Below are positions 1-8,711 of a DNA stretch of 64,000 nt, one piece after another. Location of the stretch: positions 1-64,000 of the forward strand of contig NZ_FONH01000003.1 in NCBI RefSeq assembly GCF_900112865.1. Direction: 5' to 3'. Both the position numbers and the translations under genes were made by a program. The number at the start of each line of letters is the position of its first letter. The first letter of the stretch is position 1. Origin of the DNA: Dyella marensis. Lineage in GTDB: Bacteria; Pseudomonadota; Gammaproteobacteria; Xanthomonadales; Rhodanobacteraceae. The notes under the pieces are model-generated. The model was not told the DNA's origin. It saw nothing but the letters and a program-made list of their open reading frames with translations, and did no database searches.

Positions 1-123
1 GATTCCAGCCTGCGCCGGCATGACGAGCAAAAAAAGGAACGCCCGCTGCGTAGCGGCCAAGTCGCGGCCACGCGACCATCAGGCGACACGGAAACCGGAT
101 TCCGGCCTGCGCCGGAATGACCA
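1..123. repeat. Dispersed palindromic repeat downstream of pilY1
   Basis: Two copies of a GCCTGCGCCGG-centred palindrome (around 8-24 and 98-120) flank a longer unit at about 40-123 that ends in the GGAATGACC motif. The unit at 40-123 recurs in inverted orientation at about 16291-16374, sharing the CATCAGGCGACACGGAAACC block at 78-97. The same short palindrome (GGCCTGCGCCGGGATGACG type) appears twice near 50.3-50.5 kb. No gene is visible here; it is the 3' spacer of pilY1, whose stop lies at 143-145. Confidence 0.7.
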
Positions 124-142
124 GCCCCGTCGCGCCAGCGAC

Positions 143-3100
143 CTACTTCACCCCCTCCACATACCAATACGTGCGCTTGCGCTTCCCAGTGCCAGGCGGC
201 ACCACCTTCTGCGTCCCCAGCGACGACGTATTGTTGCCGCCAACCAGCCCCAGCTGATTGCCACCGCCAATCAACACCGGCGTCAGCAAAGTCCCTCCGC
301 CGGAAGTAGGCAACTGCACCAGTCCGAAGATCGGCGACGGCGGCATGCCGCCACCATCGAACTTCACGAAGCGGTTCGAATTCAAGCCGCTGCCATCCAG
401 GAAACTGATCGCATAACCACGCGCGATACCCAGGTTCGGATAACACATGTTCGGGTTGTTCTGCGGATTCGCCGGCTGGTTCGTACCGAAATAGGTATAG
501 CCGGCCACGGTCAGCGGCGCGTTCACCGCTTTCTCGCCAGCGTTGGTCAGGGTGACGTAGAAGCCGCTGCCGCTGCCGGTGTACAGCGTACTGGTGGCAT
601 CGGTCAGGTTGCTCTCGGCGATCGTGCTCCAGGTAGCCGCCACGCTGTTGCCGGTATTGGTATCCCTGAGGCTGTAGAAGCGGTTGATCACGCTGGAGGC
701 GGCGTTGGAGGCCAGCGGGTGTTCGCGGTCGCCGGAAGCGGCGGCCACGGCGTCGTAGCTGGTGGTGGGCACCACGTCCGGCGGATAGAAGAACTTGCGT
801 GCGCTGGTGCCGGTGCCGCCCAGGCTGGCGATCTGGGTCACCGTCCAGTTGGTCGGCGCGGTGAGTGCGTTCGGCTCCAGGTCGACGCGCCAGATGTTGC
901 CGCCGAGGTCGCTGGCGTACAGGCGCTCGATATAGCCGTCGCCGTCACGATCGAGCAGGGTGATGTCGGAGGGGATCGCGTAGGTCATGTTCGCCACGGT
1001 CTTGCAGGTGCCGGGCTGGCCGGTGCAGCTCGGTGCCGCCATCCATACCGGCGCGCCGGTGACCGCATCCAGCATCACGATCGAACGGCCCATGCTGTCT
1101 GCGCTCTGCACCGGATCGGCATCCTCCGCGCTGTCATAGCCACCGCCCATGATCAGCACAGGGTTGGTGTTGCCCTTGATGCGCGCCACTTTCGGTTGCG
1201 ACCAGGTCTGGCCCAGCTCGGGAATATCCGCGTTCGACTTCTTCCACAGGAAGCGCGGCGCCGTGGGCGTGGTCACGTCGAAGGCGTAGATGAAGCGGCC
1301 GCCGCGGCGCGCGGTGAGGTAGATGTAGGTCGTCGCCGGCGTGACGCGCTGGTCCTGGTACACCGTGGTGGTGCCGTCGAAGAAATAGTCCTTCGGCTGT
1401 GCGCTGGCGTCGGTGATGCCGGGCAGCTTGATGATCGGGCTGTTGTCGCGCAGGCGCTTGAGCTTGCCGAAAAATTCCGGCGCGATGAACGACCACAGCT
1501 CGCCGCCGGGGCGTACCGTGCCGATGCCCGCGGTCTGGTTGCCGTTGATCGCGCGGTAGAAGCCGTCGTTGGAACCGTAGAACACCACCACGCCGGTGCT
1601 GCCGCCGTAGTTGACGATGGCCGGGCGCGAATGCAGCACGTCGCCGTGGATGGACGGACGGATCGTCACCGCGCCGCCGGGGCCGGGCTCGGCTTCGTTG
1701 TTGGGGCTGGTGTTGTCGGCGCCGCGCACCCAGTTGATCAGGTTGGACAGGTCCGCGCTGGTGGTGCCGAGCGCGGCGGCGGTCAGCGAGCCGTTGGCGG
1801 TGTTGAAATTGGGCATGGCAGTGCTGGTGGGACAGCTGCCCACGCCGTTGCAGGTGTACACCGTGCGGCCCGTCTGCGAGGTCAGGTAATCGGCGCGCAG
1901 CATCTCGCCCACGCCGCCTTTTTCCACCACCTCGCCGTCCACCGCGTCGTAGGCCAGCGAGATGCCGGAGGGCTTGTTCACCCAGAAGCCGGAGGTGGGC
2001 CAGTTGGTGACCACGCTGCTGCCGGAGGGGAAGGTGAGCGGGCCGTTGCGTGGCGTGCCGGTCTGCTGGTCCGAGGTCCAGAAGCTCAGTGCGTTCGGCG
2101 AGATGAAGCCCGAGCCGTTGTTGCTGATCGCGGAATTGCCCAGCGAGTCCTCGGTGACCACGTTGTTGTTGCTGTCCAGGCCGAGCTGGTACTGCTTGAG
2201 ATTGCCGATCCAGCGCGGCTGCGCGGTGGGGTCGGGACGGAACACGCCGACGTAGACCTGGTTCAGCGATACGCCCTGGCTGTTGACGCTGACCGGCAGG
2301 CTGACCGAGGCGAACACGCTGTTGATCGACTGCACTTCGTTGAAGATCTGCAGCAGATCGTTCACCAGCGCATTGAGCGCGTTCGGATCATTGATGTTCA
2401 CCACGAAGGCCTTGCCGCCGCCGTGGCTGGACATGCTTTGCAGGAACTGCACGTAGTCCGGGTTGCTGCCGTCGGTGACCGCGATGGTGTAGGTGATGAT
2501 GTTCTGCGGATTGGTGGAGGTGCCGCCGGACAGGTCGGTCTGGTACATGTACTGCGCCCACTCGTCGCCCCAGTTGGCCTGGTATTTGTTGTTGGGCGGC
2601 GGTATCACGATCTGGGTGGGGTTGGACTGCCCGGTCACCTGCTGCAGCGAGGACTGCGCGCTCGGCGAATTGCCGGCATCCTGCGGCTTGCCGTTCTTCA
2701 CCGCGTTGGCGATGTAGATGACGAAGCTCTTCTGGCAGGGGCCGGACAGCGGCGAGCGGTAAGTGACGCCGGACAGGCCGGTCTTGCCGGCGAAGTAGGC
2801 CCACATCTCCTGCATGCCGCCGCCGACGGCGGAGTTGTTGGAGTTGTCGGCCTGGCGGTCGAGCGACTTGATGGTGTTCTGGAAACTGGCCACGCCGGCG
2901 GCGTTCATCAGCGGCAACGCGCCCGGGTCGGTGGCGCGGCCCACGTTGGGGTAGCGGAACCAGCCGCCGTTGCTCGACGGGTCGAACAGCATCAGGCCCA
3001 TGTTGATCTTGCCCAGCAGCACCGGGTTGGAACCGATCGCGGTCACCGCCTGGTACAGCGAGCACTGCTCGAAGCCGACGTCCTTGCCGGCGTTATTGGC

Positions 3101-3319
3101 GGACACCACCCCCGCGGTGGGGCAGCTGAAGCTCACTGAGCCGTTCCACGCGCTGGCGTTGTCCAGCAGGATCAGCAGGTTCGGCGAACCGCCGTTGACC
3201 GGCGCGCCGGTGTACAGGTCGATGTCCTCGCTCAAGGCCAGGCCCGGCAGCGCCAGCAGGGCGGCGGCGAACGCCAGCCTGCGCAGACGGCGGCTCACGA
3301 ATGGGCGCGTATCGGACAT
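143..3319 (-). CDS. pilY1: PilY1-type pilus tip adhesin
   Basis: About 1058 residues. PilY1 is exported and sits at the tip of type IV pili, where it primes assembly with the minor pilins and acts in adhesion and surface sensing. A signal peptide covers residues 1-30, cut near ALS|ED. The N-terminal half looks like a vWA-type region, but its first metal-site motif reads DNASA rather than DxSxS. The C-terminal half is a PilY1 beta-propeller with an EF-hand-like calcium loop (DRDGDGYIERLYASD) near residue 788. The ATG at 3319 is chosen because it gives a clean signal peptide; an upstream ATG near 3364 is possible. It is the last gene of the minor-pilin operon, starting about 35 bases after pilX. 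The call is strong. Confidence 0.93.
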   Translation of the reverse strand: MSDTRPFVSRRLRRLAFAAALLALPGLALSEDIDLYTGAPVNGGSPNLLILLDNASAWNGSVSFSCPTAGVVSANNAGKDVGFEQCSLYQAVTAIGSNPVLLGKINMGLMLFDPSSNGGWFRYPNVGRATDPGALPLMNAAGVASFQNTIKSLDRQADNSNNSAVGGGMQEMWAYFAGKTGLSGVTYRSPLSGPCQKSFVIYIANAVKNGKPQDAGNSPSAQSSLQQVTGQSNPTQIVIPPPNNKYQANWGDEWAQYMYQTDLSGGTSTNPQNIITYTIAVTDGSNPDYVQFLQSMSSHGGGKAFVVNINDPNALNALVNDLLQIFNEVQSINSVFASVSLPVSVNSQGVSLNQVYVGVFRPDPTAQPRWIGNLKQYQLGLDSNNNVVTEDSLGNSAISNNGSGFISPNALSFWTSDQQTGTPRNGPLTFPSGSSVVTNWPTSGFWVNKPSGISLAYDAVDGEVVEKGGVGEMLRADYLTSQTGRTVYTCNGVGSCPTSTAMPNFNTANGSLTAAALGTTSADLSNLINWVRGADNTSPNNEAEPGPGGAVTIRPSIHGDVLHSRPAIVNYGGSTGVVVFYGSNDGFYRAINGNQTAGIGTVRPGGELWSFIAPEFFGKLKRLRDNSPIIKLPGITDASAQPKDYFFDGTTTVYQDQRVTPATTYIYLTARRGGRFIYAFDVTTPTAPRFLWKKSNADIPELGQTWSQPKVARIKGNTNPVLIMGGGYDSAEDADPVQSADSMGRSIVMLDAVTGAPVWMAAPSCTGQPGTCKTVANMTYAIPSDITLLDRDGDGYIERLYASDLGGNIWRVDLEPNALTAPTNWTVTQIASLGGTGTSARKFFYPPDVVPTTSYDAVAAASGDREHPLASNAASSVINRFYSLRDTNTGNSVAATWSTIAESNLTDATSTLYTGSGSGFYVTLTNAGEKAVNAPLTVAGYTYFGTNQPANPQNNPNMCYPNLGIARGYAISFLDGSGLNSNRFVKFDGGGMPPSPIFGLVQLPTSGGGTLLTPVLIGGGNQLGLVGGNNTSSLGTQKVVPPGTGKRKRTYWYVEGVK

Positions 3320-3354
3320 GGCGGCATCTCCGCGGGAACAGGCAGGTGAAGTGA

Positions 3355-3894
3355 TCATGGACATGGCGTTCCCACGGGGACGCGCACTGACGCGCCCTGG
3401 TGCACGGTGACCGAGGTCGCGCTGTTGCCGGCGTCGGTGACGGAAGACTGGATTTCCCACTGCGTGTCCGAACACAGCGACAGCGTGGCCGCGGCGCCGC
3501 TGGAGCCGATCACCAGGTCGCCGCTGCCGCTGGTGGGCGTGCGGCAGACATCGCCCAGTGCCAGGTCGCGATTGAGCACCGGCTTGCTGTCCAGGCAGAA
3601 CGGCGCGGCCACCTGCGCGACGTAGTCGTTGCTGCCGTCGCCGGTGACGTCCACCGGCACGGAAGAAGCCGGGATCGGGTTGAGCGTGAAAGCCTGGTTC
3701 ATCACCGATTCGACGCCCTGCTGTGCCACCGCCTTGGCTTCCATGCGGTACTGCTGGTTGGAGGCGACCTTGGTATTGACCAGGCTGGAGCTGGCCATGG
3801 ACACGGCGAACAGCAGGAAGATGACCAGGAAGATCAGCGTCATCATCAAGGTGAAGCCGCGCTGGCGCCGGGCCGGAGGGATGAAGGGGCGCAT
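3355..3894 (-). CDS. pilX: Minor pilin PilX
   Basis: About 179 residues. The prepilin leader ends RRQRG|FTLMMT and is followed by a hydrophobic helix (roughly residues 15-36), the substrate of PilD peptidase/methylase. The glutamate normally at mature position 5 is absent, as usual for PilX/GspK-type pilins at the pilus tip. The rest is a globular domain with several cysteines, including one in the final CP dipeptide. It ends two bases before pilW begins its stop on the other side and immediately precedes pilY1, the canonical order. The family call rests on this order and the leader; sequence outside the helix is poorly conserved in PilX. Confidence 0.88.
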   Translation of the reverse strand: MRPFIPPARRQRGFTLMMTLIFLVIFLLFAVSMASSSLVNTKVASNQQYRMEAKAVAQQGVESVMNQAFTLNPIPASSVPVDVTGDGSNDYVAQVAAPFCLDSKPVLNRDLALGDVCRTPTSGSGDLVIGSSGAAATLSLCSDTQWEIQSSVTDAGNSATSVTVHQGASVRVPVGTPCP

Positions 3895-3896
3895 GC

Positions 3897-4955
3897 TCAG
3901 TTCTCCCGCACGCCGCCTACGTTCCACAGGCGCGCGACCGCGCTGTAGACGTGGCGCTTGTAGGCGTCGTTGTAGGGGCCGTCCGGCGTTGCGCGACCCA
4001 GGTTGTAGGTGCGCGTGTCGGTCCAGCCGGTGGTGGGGTCGAGATTGCGTGCGAGCACCGTCACGCGCACCGCGGTGACATTGGCCCAGTTGGTGGTGAC
4101 GTTGGTCCAGGCGTAGCCGGCGCTGCCGGTGCACGCGGCGGCGTTGTCGATGGCCGGATTGTCGACATAGCAGTCGGGCGAGCCATTGCCGTCGGTGTCC
4201 ACGCCGTAGCTCAGGTGCACGTCCTGGATGCCGTCCACCAGCGAGGAGACCTGGATCGAGCCGTTGATGAACTCGGCCACCTTCAGGGTCGGCGTGCTGT
4301 CGCCGCCGCTGCCGCAGTTGTCGCAGCCGGCCAGGTAATAGCTGCGCACCACGTACTTGCGCAGTTCCGCCGGGCTGGCGCCGCTGCAGGTCTTGCCGAG
4401 CAGGGTGAAGTTGGCGGCGCTGCTGTCGTAGATCAGCTGCTTGGTGTCGGTGGTGCAACTCGATTGCTGCAGGTAGTACTCGGTGCCGGACGCCGTCGCG
4501 GACACGTTGCCGGAGGCGTAGTGCACGGTGATCGCTTCGGTGCCGGTGGCCATGTCGGTCAGGCAGGCCGGCGCCGCGCCGCCGGCGGCCACGCCGGACA
4601 GCGCCACCGGCACGGTCAGCGGCGAGGTGGTGTTGTCGAAACCCATCGCGCTCTTGGCGGTGGTGCAGGCGCCGGGCAGGTTGTACTGCAAGGTGGCAGA
4701 CAAGCCGGGGCGGCCGAAGAAGCCCGCCATCTCGATGTCGCGCACCATCGATTGCAGCGCGTAGCGGCCGTTCTCGACCTGCTCGCCGGTCTTGTTGAAT
4801 TCGGCGCGCGCCTTGGAGGTGGCGACATAGAGCGAACTGAGCGCGGCCAGCATGGCCAGTCCGATGGTCACGCCGATCATCAGCTCGACCAACGACAGGC
4901 CGCGTTGGCGGTGGCGAGGCAGGCGGGTGGGCAGGGTGCGCATGGCGGCGGTCAC
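3897..4955 (-). CDS. pilW: Minor pilin PilW
   Basis: About 352 residues from the ATG at 4955; a second ATG at 4943 would remove four residues. The leader ends RHRQRG|LSLVELM with the conserved glutamate at mature position 5, then a hydrophobic helix and a large cysteine-containing globular domain, long as expected for PilW. A PilW-type segment (ENGRYALQSMVRDIEMAGFFG) follows the helix. It overlaps the 3' end of pilV by four bases and is followed two bases later by pilX, which indicates translational coupling. PilW belongs to the priming complex at the pilus tip with PilV, PilX and PilY1. Confidence 0.92.
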   Translation of the reverse strand: MTAAMRTLPTRLPRHRQRGLSLVELMIGVTIGLAMLAALSSLYVATSKARAEFNKTGEQVENGRYALQSMVRDIEMAGFFGRPGLSATLQYNLPGACTTAKSAMGFDNTTSPLTVPVALSGVAAGGAAPACLTDMATGTEAITVHYASGNVSATASGTEYYLQQSSCTTDTKQLIYDSSAANFTLLGKTCSGASPAELRKYVVRSYYLAGCDNCGSGGDSTPTLKVAEFINGSIQVSSLVDGIQDVHLSYGVDTDGNGSPDCYVDNPAIDNAAACTGSAGYAWTNVTTNWANVTAVRVTVLARNLDPTTGWTDTRTYNLGRATPDGPYNDAYKRHVYSAVARLWNVGGVREN

Positions 4956-5515
4956 GACAGGCTGGCGATGCGCACCTGCACGCTCACCGCGCGGCGCAGG
5001 CTGTCGTCACCGAATCTGTTCTGGCCGCAGGCCAGGCCTGGCGCGGCGGTGGGCATCAGCCCCTGCCACACCACGGTGACGCGATAGACGTTGTTGACCG
5101 CATCGATCTGCTCGACGCAGCCGACCGCGCCGATCATGGCGCCGACCTGGTTGCCGCCGGAGGCCTCGCCGGCGCCGAGCAGCGAGTTGCGCCACGCGGC
5201 GAGGTCGGCATTGGCGGTGGCGGCCTGCAGCGCGGTGGGCGTCGGCGTGCCGGTGACGCAGGCTGGCGGTGCGGCGGAGCCGGCGCCGGTGACCAGGCCG
5301 GTGACGCCATTGGAATAGCACGCCGCCACCTGCCGGTTGGCGTTGATGCGCGACACCATGTCCTGCACCAGGGTGAGCGCCTGCACGCGCTGGTACGACT
5401 CCATCTCGTTGCGCGTGGAGCGGGCCATCATCATCACCGTGCCCAGCAAGGCGATCGATGCGATCAGCATCGATACCAGCACTTCGATCAGCAATATGCC
5501 GCGCTCGCGCTTCAT
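4952..5515 (-). CDS. pilV: Minor pilin PilV
   Basis: About 187 residues. It begins with a very short type III-like leader, MKRERG|ILLIEVL, with the glutamate at mature position 5 and a hydrophobic helix reading through about residue 30, then a cysteine-containing C-terminal domain. The start at 5515 places the cleavage glycine at residue 6; the longer upstream reading frame lacks a sensible leader. It overlaps the fimT-like gene upstream and pilW downstream by four bases each, so the cluster is tightly coupled. PilV is a priming minor pilin of the type IV pilus. Confidence 0.9.
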   Translation of the reverse strand: MKRERGILLIEVLVSMLIASIALLGTVMMMARSTRNEMESYQRVQALTLVQDMVSRINANRQVAACYSNGVTGLVTGAGSAAPPACVTGTPTPTALQAATANADLAAWRNSLLGAGEASGGNQVGAMIGAVGCVEQIDAVNNVYRVTVVWQGLMPTAAPGLACGQNRFGDDSLRRAVSVQVRIASLS

Positions 5516-5994
5516 GAGCAGGCTCCCTTGGTGGTCTGCACGCGCCCGGTGGCGCCCACCGCGACGCACAGCGGCTGCTGTCCCTGTGCGGTGACGGTGG
5601 GCTGGAGGGTGAACGACATGCCGGTGCCGGACATGCGTCCGTCGCCGCCGAAGTTGAACGAGGTGTTGCCGCCGCCTTCGCTGATCTGCAGGCCGTCCAG
5701 CGCGCTCTGCGCACGGATCGTGCTGGCGGCGGTGACGGTGGCGGCGCTGCTGACCGTCCAGCCCCGGCTCCAGTCGGTGCCGCTGGCGACGACGTAGACA
5801 TTGCTGTTGCGCTTGATCGCCTCGCTGCGCGCGAAGATCACGCTGGAGGCCATGTCCATGGTGGCGTTCTTCAGCCGTTGGCGCTGCAGGAACGGCCCCA
5901 TCTGCGGCACGGCCAGCGTGGCCAGTACCAGCAGCACGGAGATCGTGACCATCAGCTCGACCAGGGTGAAGCCTTGGGACGTTTGGCGGCGCAT
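5512..5994 (-). CDS. fimT: GspH/FimT-family minor pseudopilin
   Basis: About 160 residues. The leader MRRQTSQG|FTLVELM is a canonical prepilin site with glutamate at mature position 5; the helix is followed by a GspH/FimT-type domain containing the SSVIFARSEAIKRN segment, typical of FimT/FimU. Two C-terminal cysteines (LCVAVG and GACS) probably form the pilin disulfide loop. The start at 5994 is chosen for leader length. FimT and FimU cannot be told apart by eye; by position before pilV it fills the FimT/FimU slot. In some competent gammaproteobacteria FimT binds DNA during uptake, but nothing here proves that role. Confidence 0.88.
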   Translation of the reverse strand: MRRQTSQGFTLVELMVTISVLLVLATLAVPQMGPFLQRQRLKNATMDMASSVIFARSEAIKRNSNVYVVASGTDWSRGWTVSSAATVTAASTIRAQSALDGLQISEGGGNTSFNFGGDGRMSGTGMSFTLQPTVTAQGQQPLCVAVGATGRVQTTKGACS

Positions 5995-5996
5995 GG

Positions 5997-6461
5997 CTAT
6001 TTCTTCCAGCACGTGGTGGAAGTACCCGAGGCGCTCTTGCTCCCGTTGCTGCCGAGCTTGAGCGTGCCGCAGTCGGTATCGCGGGTCTGGCTGCCGATCG
6101 GGGTGGCGGTGATGGTGTAGGCGGGCGGCGGGCCGGCGCTGGTCGCCACCGCGATGGTGTAGTTCGGCGAGACCGTGTCCGGCAGGCTGGCGTAGCCCAG
6201 CTGCGTGTTGCTGGTGGTGTACTGGCGGCTGTCGATCATGTAGCGCTCCTGCGCGCTGGACATGTCGAGCATCACGTTCTCCGCCGCCACGCGGTTGGCG
6301 CGCAGCGTGTAGCGGAAATAGCTGGGAATGGCGACCGCGGCGAGGATGGCGATCACCGCCACCACGATCATCAGCTCGACCAGCGTGAAGCCGTCGACGG
6401 CACGGCGCCGCGCCTGCGCGGCGGACGGCGGATTCGTGGCGGGCAATGCTGGCGCGACCAT
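5997..6461 (-). CDS. pilE: PilE-like minor pilin
   Basis: About 154 residues. A long leader ends RRAVDG|FTLVELMIVVAVIAILAAV, the classic type IV pilin start. The remainder is short, with C-terminal cysteines (RDTDCG and TTCWKK) for the D-loop disulfide. The ATG at 6461 is preceded by an AGGGGGAG ribosome site, which decides it over the ATG eight codons upstream. It is the first gene of the minor-pilin operon; in Xanthomonas clusters pilE usually comes last, after pilY1. A two-base gap to the next gene indicates cotranscription. It could be named comP- or pilA-like, but size and context favour PilE. Confidence 0.87.
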   Translation of the reverse strand: MVAPALPATNPPSAAQARRRAVDGFTLVELMIVVAVIAILAAVAIPSYFRYTLRANRVAAENVMLDMSSAQERYMIDSRQYTTSNTQLGYASLPDTVSPNYTIAVATSAGPPPAYTITATPIGSQTRDTDCGTLKLGSNGSKSASGTSTTCWKK

Positions 6462-7102
6462 GTGAAAGCTCCCCCTTGAGTCCACCTGGTTACTCCGTGA
6501 TGGCGCCTTAATGCGGAACGCGTTGTCGGCGATTTTGGAATACGCGTGGAGCGTAGGTTTCGGGAATATCGAATGTCAATTTGCCGGTCGGCCGCCTGGA
6601 GCCGTTCGGCATTATGCCGTCAGGCGTAATGGCCTGCGTTTCGTCGCGGCCGGCGGATGGAGCTTATGCATCAGGCGTGCCGGCGAAAGTCAGGCGCAAG
6701 CTTGCTCGGATGAAAACGCGCAAAGCAGGGAAATAATGATTTTCCTGCGTGCTCAGGGCATTAATTTTCGATAATCGCGAGGGGTCCGGCTATATCTTTC
6801 GATATAGGCCTTTTCCCTATTCTGATAATGCGCCGACCAAAAAATGTCGCCGACGCCTGTTTTGGTCACCCGCCGGCATTCGGTCTATGCAGTGCGAGCA
6901 GTGCCGTTCTAAGCATCCGCTAAGCAAAGTGGGTTACCAAGACGGCCACCCGGGCGTCCGTGCTGGCGCAAACCCATGCGGAATATCCGGGCGCAGCGAC
7001 GAAGTGGTGCCGGTGGTGCCGGGCTTCACGGCGACAGGGGGGGGCGCGAACCGGTCTTGAGAGAGGGTGATCGTTCGTTGACTCTTAACCAGGGAGACCA
7101 TC
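6462..7102. other. 641-bp intergenic region between divergent genes
   Basis: No convincing gene on either strand; the short open frames have no family features or ribosome sites. The middle part is visibly richer in A and T than its surroundings. A dyad TATATC-TTTC-GATATA lies at 6791-6806, followed by a GATAAT block near 6821-6826 that could serve as a -10 element for the rightward gene. A strong AGGGAGA ribosome site precedes the start at 7103. The region must hold promoters for both the pil operon (leftward) and the secreted protein (rightward). Confidence 0.5.
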
Positions 7103-8698
7103 ATGTTCCTGAAGCAGACCGGTGCCGCGGGCGCCGCGTTGTGTGTCGCCGTCGGCATGGCATGTGCGGGAAGCGTGCGTGCGCAGGACCAGTCCGGTGC
7201 GGAAGCCTCGCCGGCCGCGCAGCACGATACCTTGCACTCCTTGCGTGGCGTGATGCCGCGCCCCGACGATTTCTCCAAGAGCCCGCGCGAGCACGGGGCG
7301 CGCCCGCTGCCGTGGATCGACGGCCCCGGCTCGCCGCCTGACGGTGCCGTGCAAGGCAGCGCCAGCGGCGCCGCGCCGACCGCCGGCAGCGGCGTGGACG
7401 GCGTGGGCCAGGGCTTCAGCGGGCCGCAGGGCACCTTCACGGTGGACAGCGCGCCGCCGGATACCAACGGCGCGGTCGGCGCCACCCAGTACGTGCAACT
7501 GGTGAACACCGCCTTCGCCGTGTTCGACAAGGCCACCAAGCAGGTCGTGTACGGACCGGTGCAGACCAACACCTTGTGGTCCGGCTTCGGCGGCCCCTGC
7601 GAGAACGACAACGACGGCGATGGCGTGGTGGTGTACGACAAGGCCGCCGGCCGCTGGATCATCACCCAGTTCGCCGTCACCGCGGCGCCGTACTACCAGT
7701 GCGTGGCGGTGTCGGCCACCAGCGACGCCACCGGCGCGTATTACCGCTACGCGTTCAACTACGGCAGTGTGTTTCCCGACTATCCGAAGCTGGGCGTGTG
7801 GCCGGACGCGTACTACATCACCTTCAACATGTTCAGCGGCAACAGCTTCTCCGGCGCCAAGCTGTGCGCCTACGACCGCAACGCGATGTTGAACGGGCAG
7901 GCGGCGACGCAGCAATGCTTCCAGCTTTCCAGCAGCTACGGCAGCGTGCTGCCGGCGGACCTGGACGGCGCCACCGCGCCGCCGGCCGGTGCGCCGAACT
8001 ACCTGATGAACTTCGGCGTCAACAAGCTCAATCTGTGGAAGTTCCATGTCGACTGGAGCAACAGCGCCAACAGCACGCTGAGCGGGCCGGCCGCCATTGC
8101 GGTCGCGTCGTTCTCGGCGGCCTGCAGCGGCGGCACCTGCATCCCGCAGTCGGGCACCAGGCAGAAGCTGGATTCGCTGGCCGACCGGCTGATGTTCCGC
8201 CTGGCCTACCGCAATTTCGGCAATCACGAATCGCTGGTGGTCAGCCATTCGGTGAAGGTGGGCACGTCCAAGCAGAACCCGTACACGGGCGTGCGCTGGT
8301 ACGAGATCCGCAGTCCCGGCGGCACGCCAGCGGTGTATCAGCAATCGACCTATTCGCCCGACACCACCTATCGCTGGCTCGGCTCGGTGGCGATGGACAA
8401 GCAGGGCAACATGGCGATGGGTTACAGCGCGTCGAGCAGCACCCTCCATCCGGCGATCCGCTACACCGGGCGCCTGGCCACCGATGCGCTCAGCACCATG
8501 CAGGCAGAGGCGAGCATGGTCGAGGGCACCGGTTCGCAGAGCGGCAACAACCTGTCGCGCTGGGGCGACTACAGCGCGATGACGGTCGATCCGGTGGACG
8601 ACTGCACGTTCTGGTACACCAACGAGTATCTGAAGACGACCGGCTCGTTCAACTGGAATACGCGGCTGGCGTCGTTCAAGTTCCCGACTTGCCAATAG
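7103..8698 (+). CDS. Secreted protein of unknown function
   Basis: 531 residues with a signal peptide (residues 1-28, cleavage near VRA|QD), so periplasmic or extracellular. I do not recognise a named family. The mature part contains repeating blade-like stretches (for example DKATKQVVYGPVQTN, DKAAGRWIITQFAV and YRWLGSVAMDKQGNMAMGY) that suggest a beta-propeller, plus an acidic ENDNDGDG loop near residue 171 that could bind calcium. Cysteines occur in pairs (SAACSGGTC, DDCTFW ... TC), fitting an oxidising compartment. The start has an AGGGAGA ribosome site. It stands alone, convergent with the aminotransferase operon across a repeat array. Confidence 0.75.
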   Translation: MFLKQTGAAGAALCVAVGMACAGSVRAQDQSGAEASPAAQHDTLHSLRGVMPRPDDFSKSPREHGARPLPWIDGPGSPPDGAVQGSASGAAPTAGSGVDGVGQGFSGPQGTFTVDSAPPDTNGAVGATQYVQLVNTAFAVFDKATKQVVYGPVQTNTLWSGFGGPCENDNDGDGVVVYDKAAGRWIITQFAVTAAPYYQCVAVSATSDATGAYYRYAFNYGSVFPDYPKLGVWPDAYYITFNMFSGNSFSGAKLCAYDRNAMLNGQAATQQCFQLSSSYGSVLPADLDGATAPPAGAPNYLMNFGVNKLNLWKFHVDWSNSANSTLSGPAAIAVASFSAACSGGTCIPQSGTRQKLDSLADRLMFRLAYRNFGNHESLVVSHSVKVGTSKQNPYTGVRWYEIRSPGGTPAVYQQSTYSPDTTYRWLGSVAMDKQGNMAMGYSASSSTLHPAIRYTGRLATDALSTMQAEASMVEGTGSQSGNNLSRWGDYSAMTVDPVDDCTFWYTNEYLKTTGSFNWNTRLASFKFPTCQ

Positions 8699-8711
8699 GC
8701 ATTGCGAGTTG

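Noticed and set aside
20-3139. 1039-codon open frame on the plus strand
   Set aside because: Antisense to pilY1, Arg/His/Ala/Gly-rich with no family motif; long antisense frames are a product of high third-position GC.
6511-7060. Short open frames in the pil-upstream spacer
   Set aside because: No ribosome site, no family resemblance, codon use unlike neighbours.
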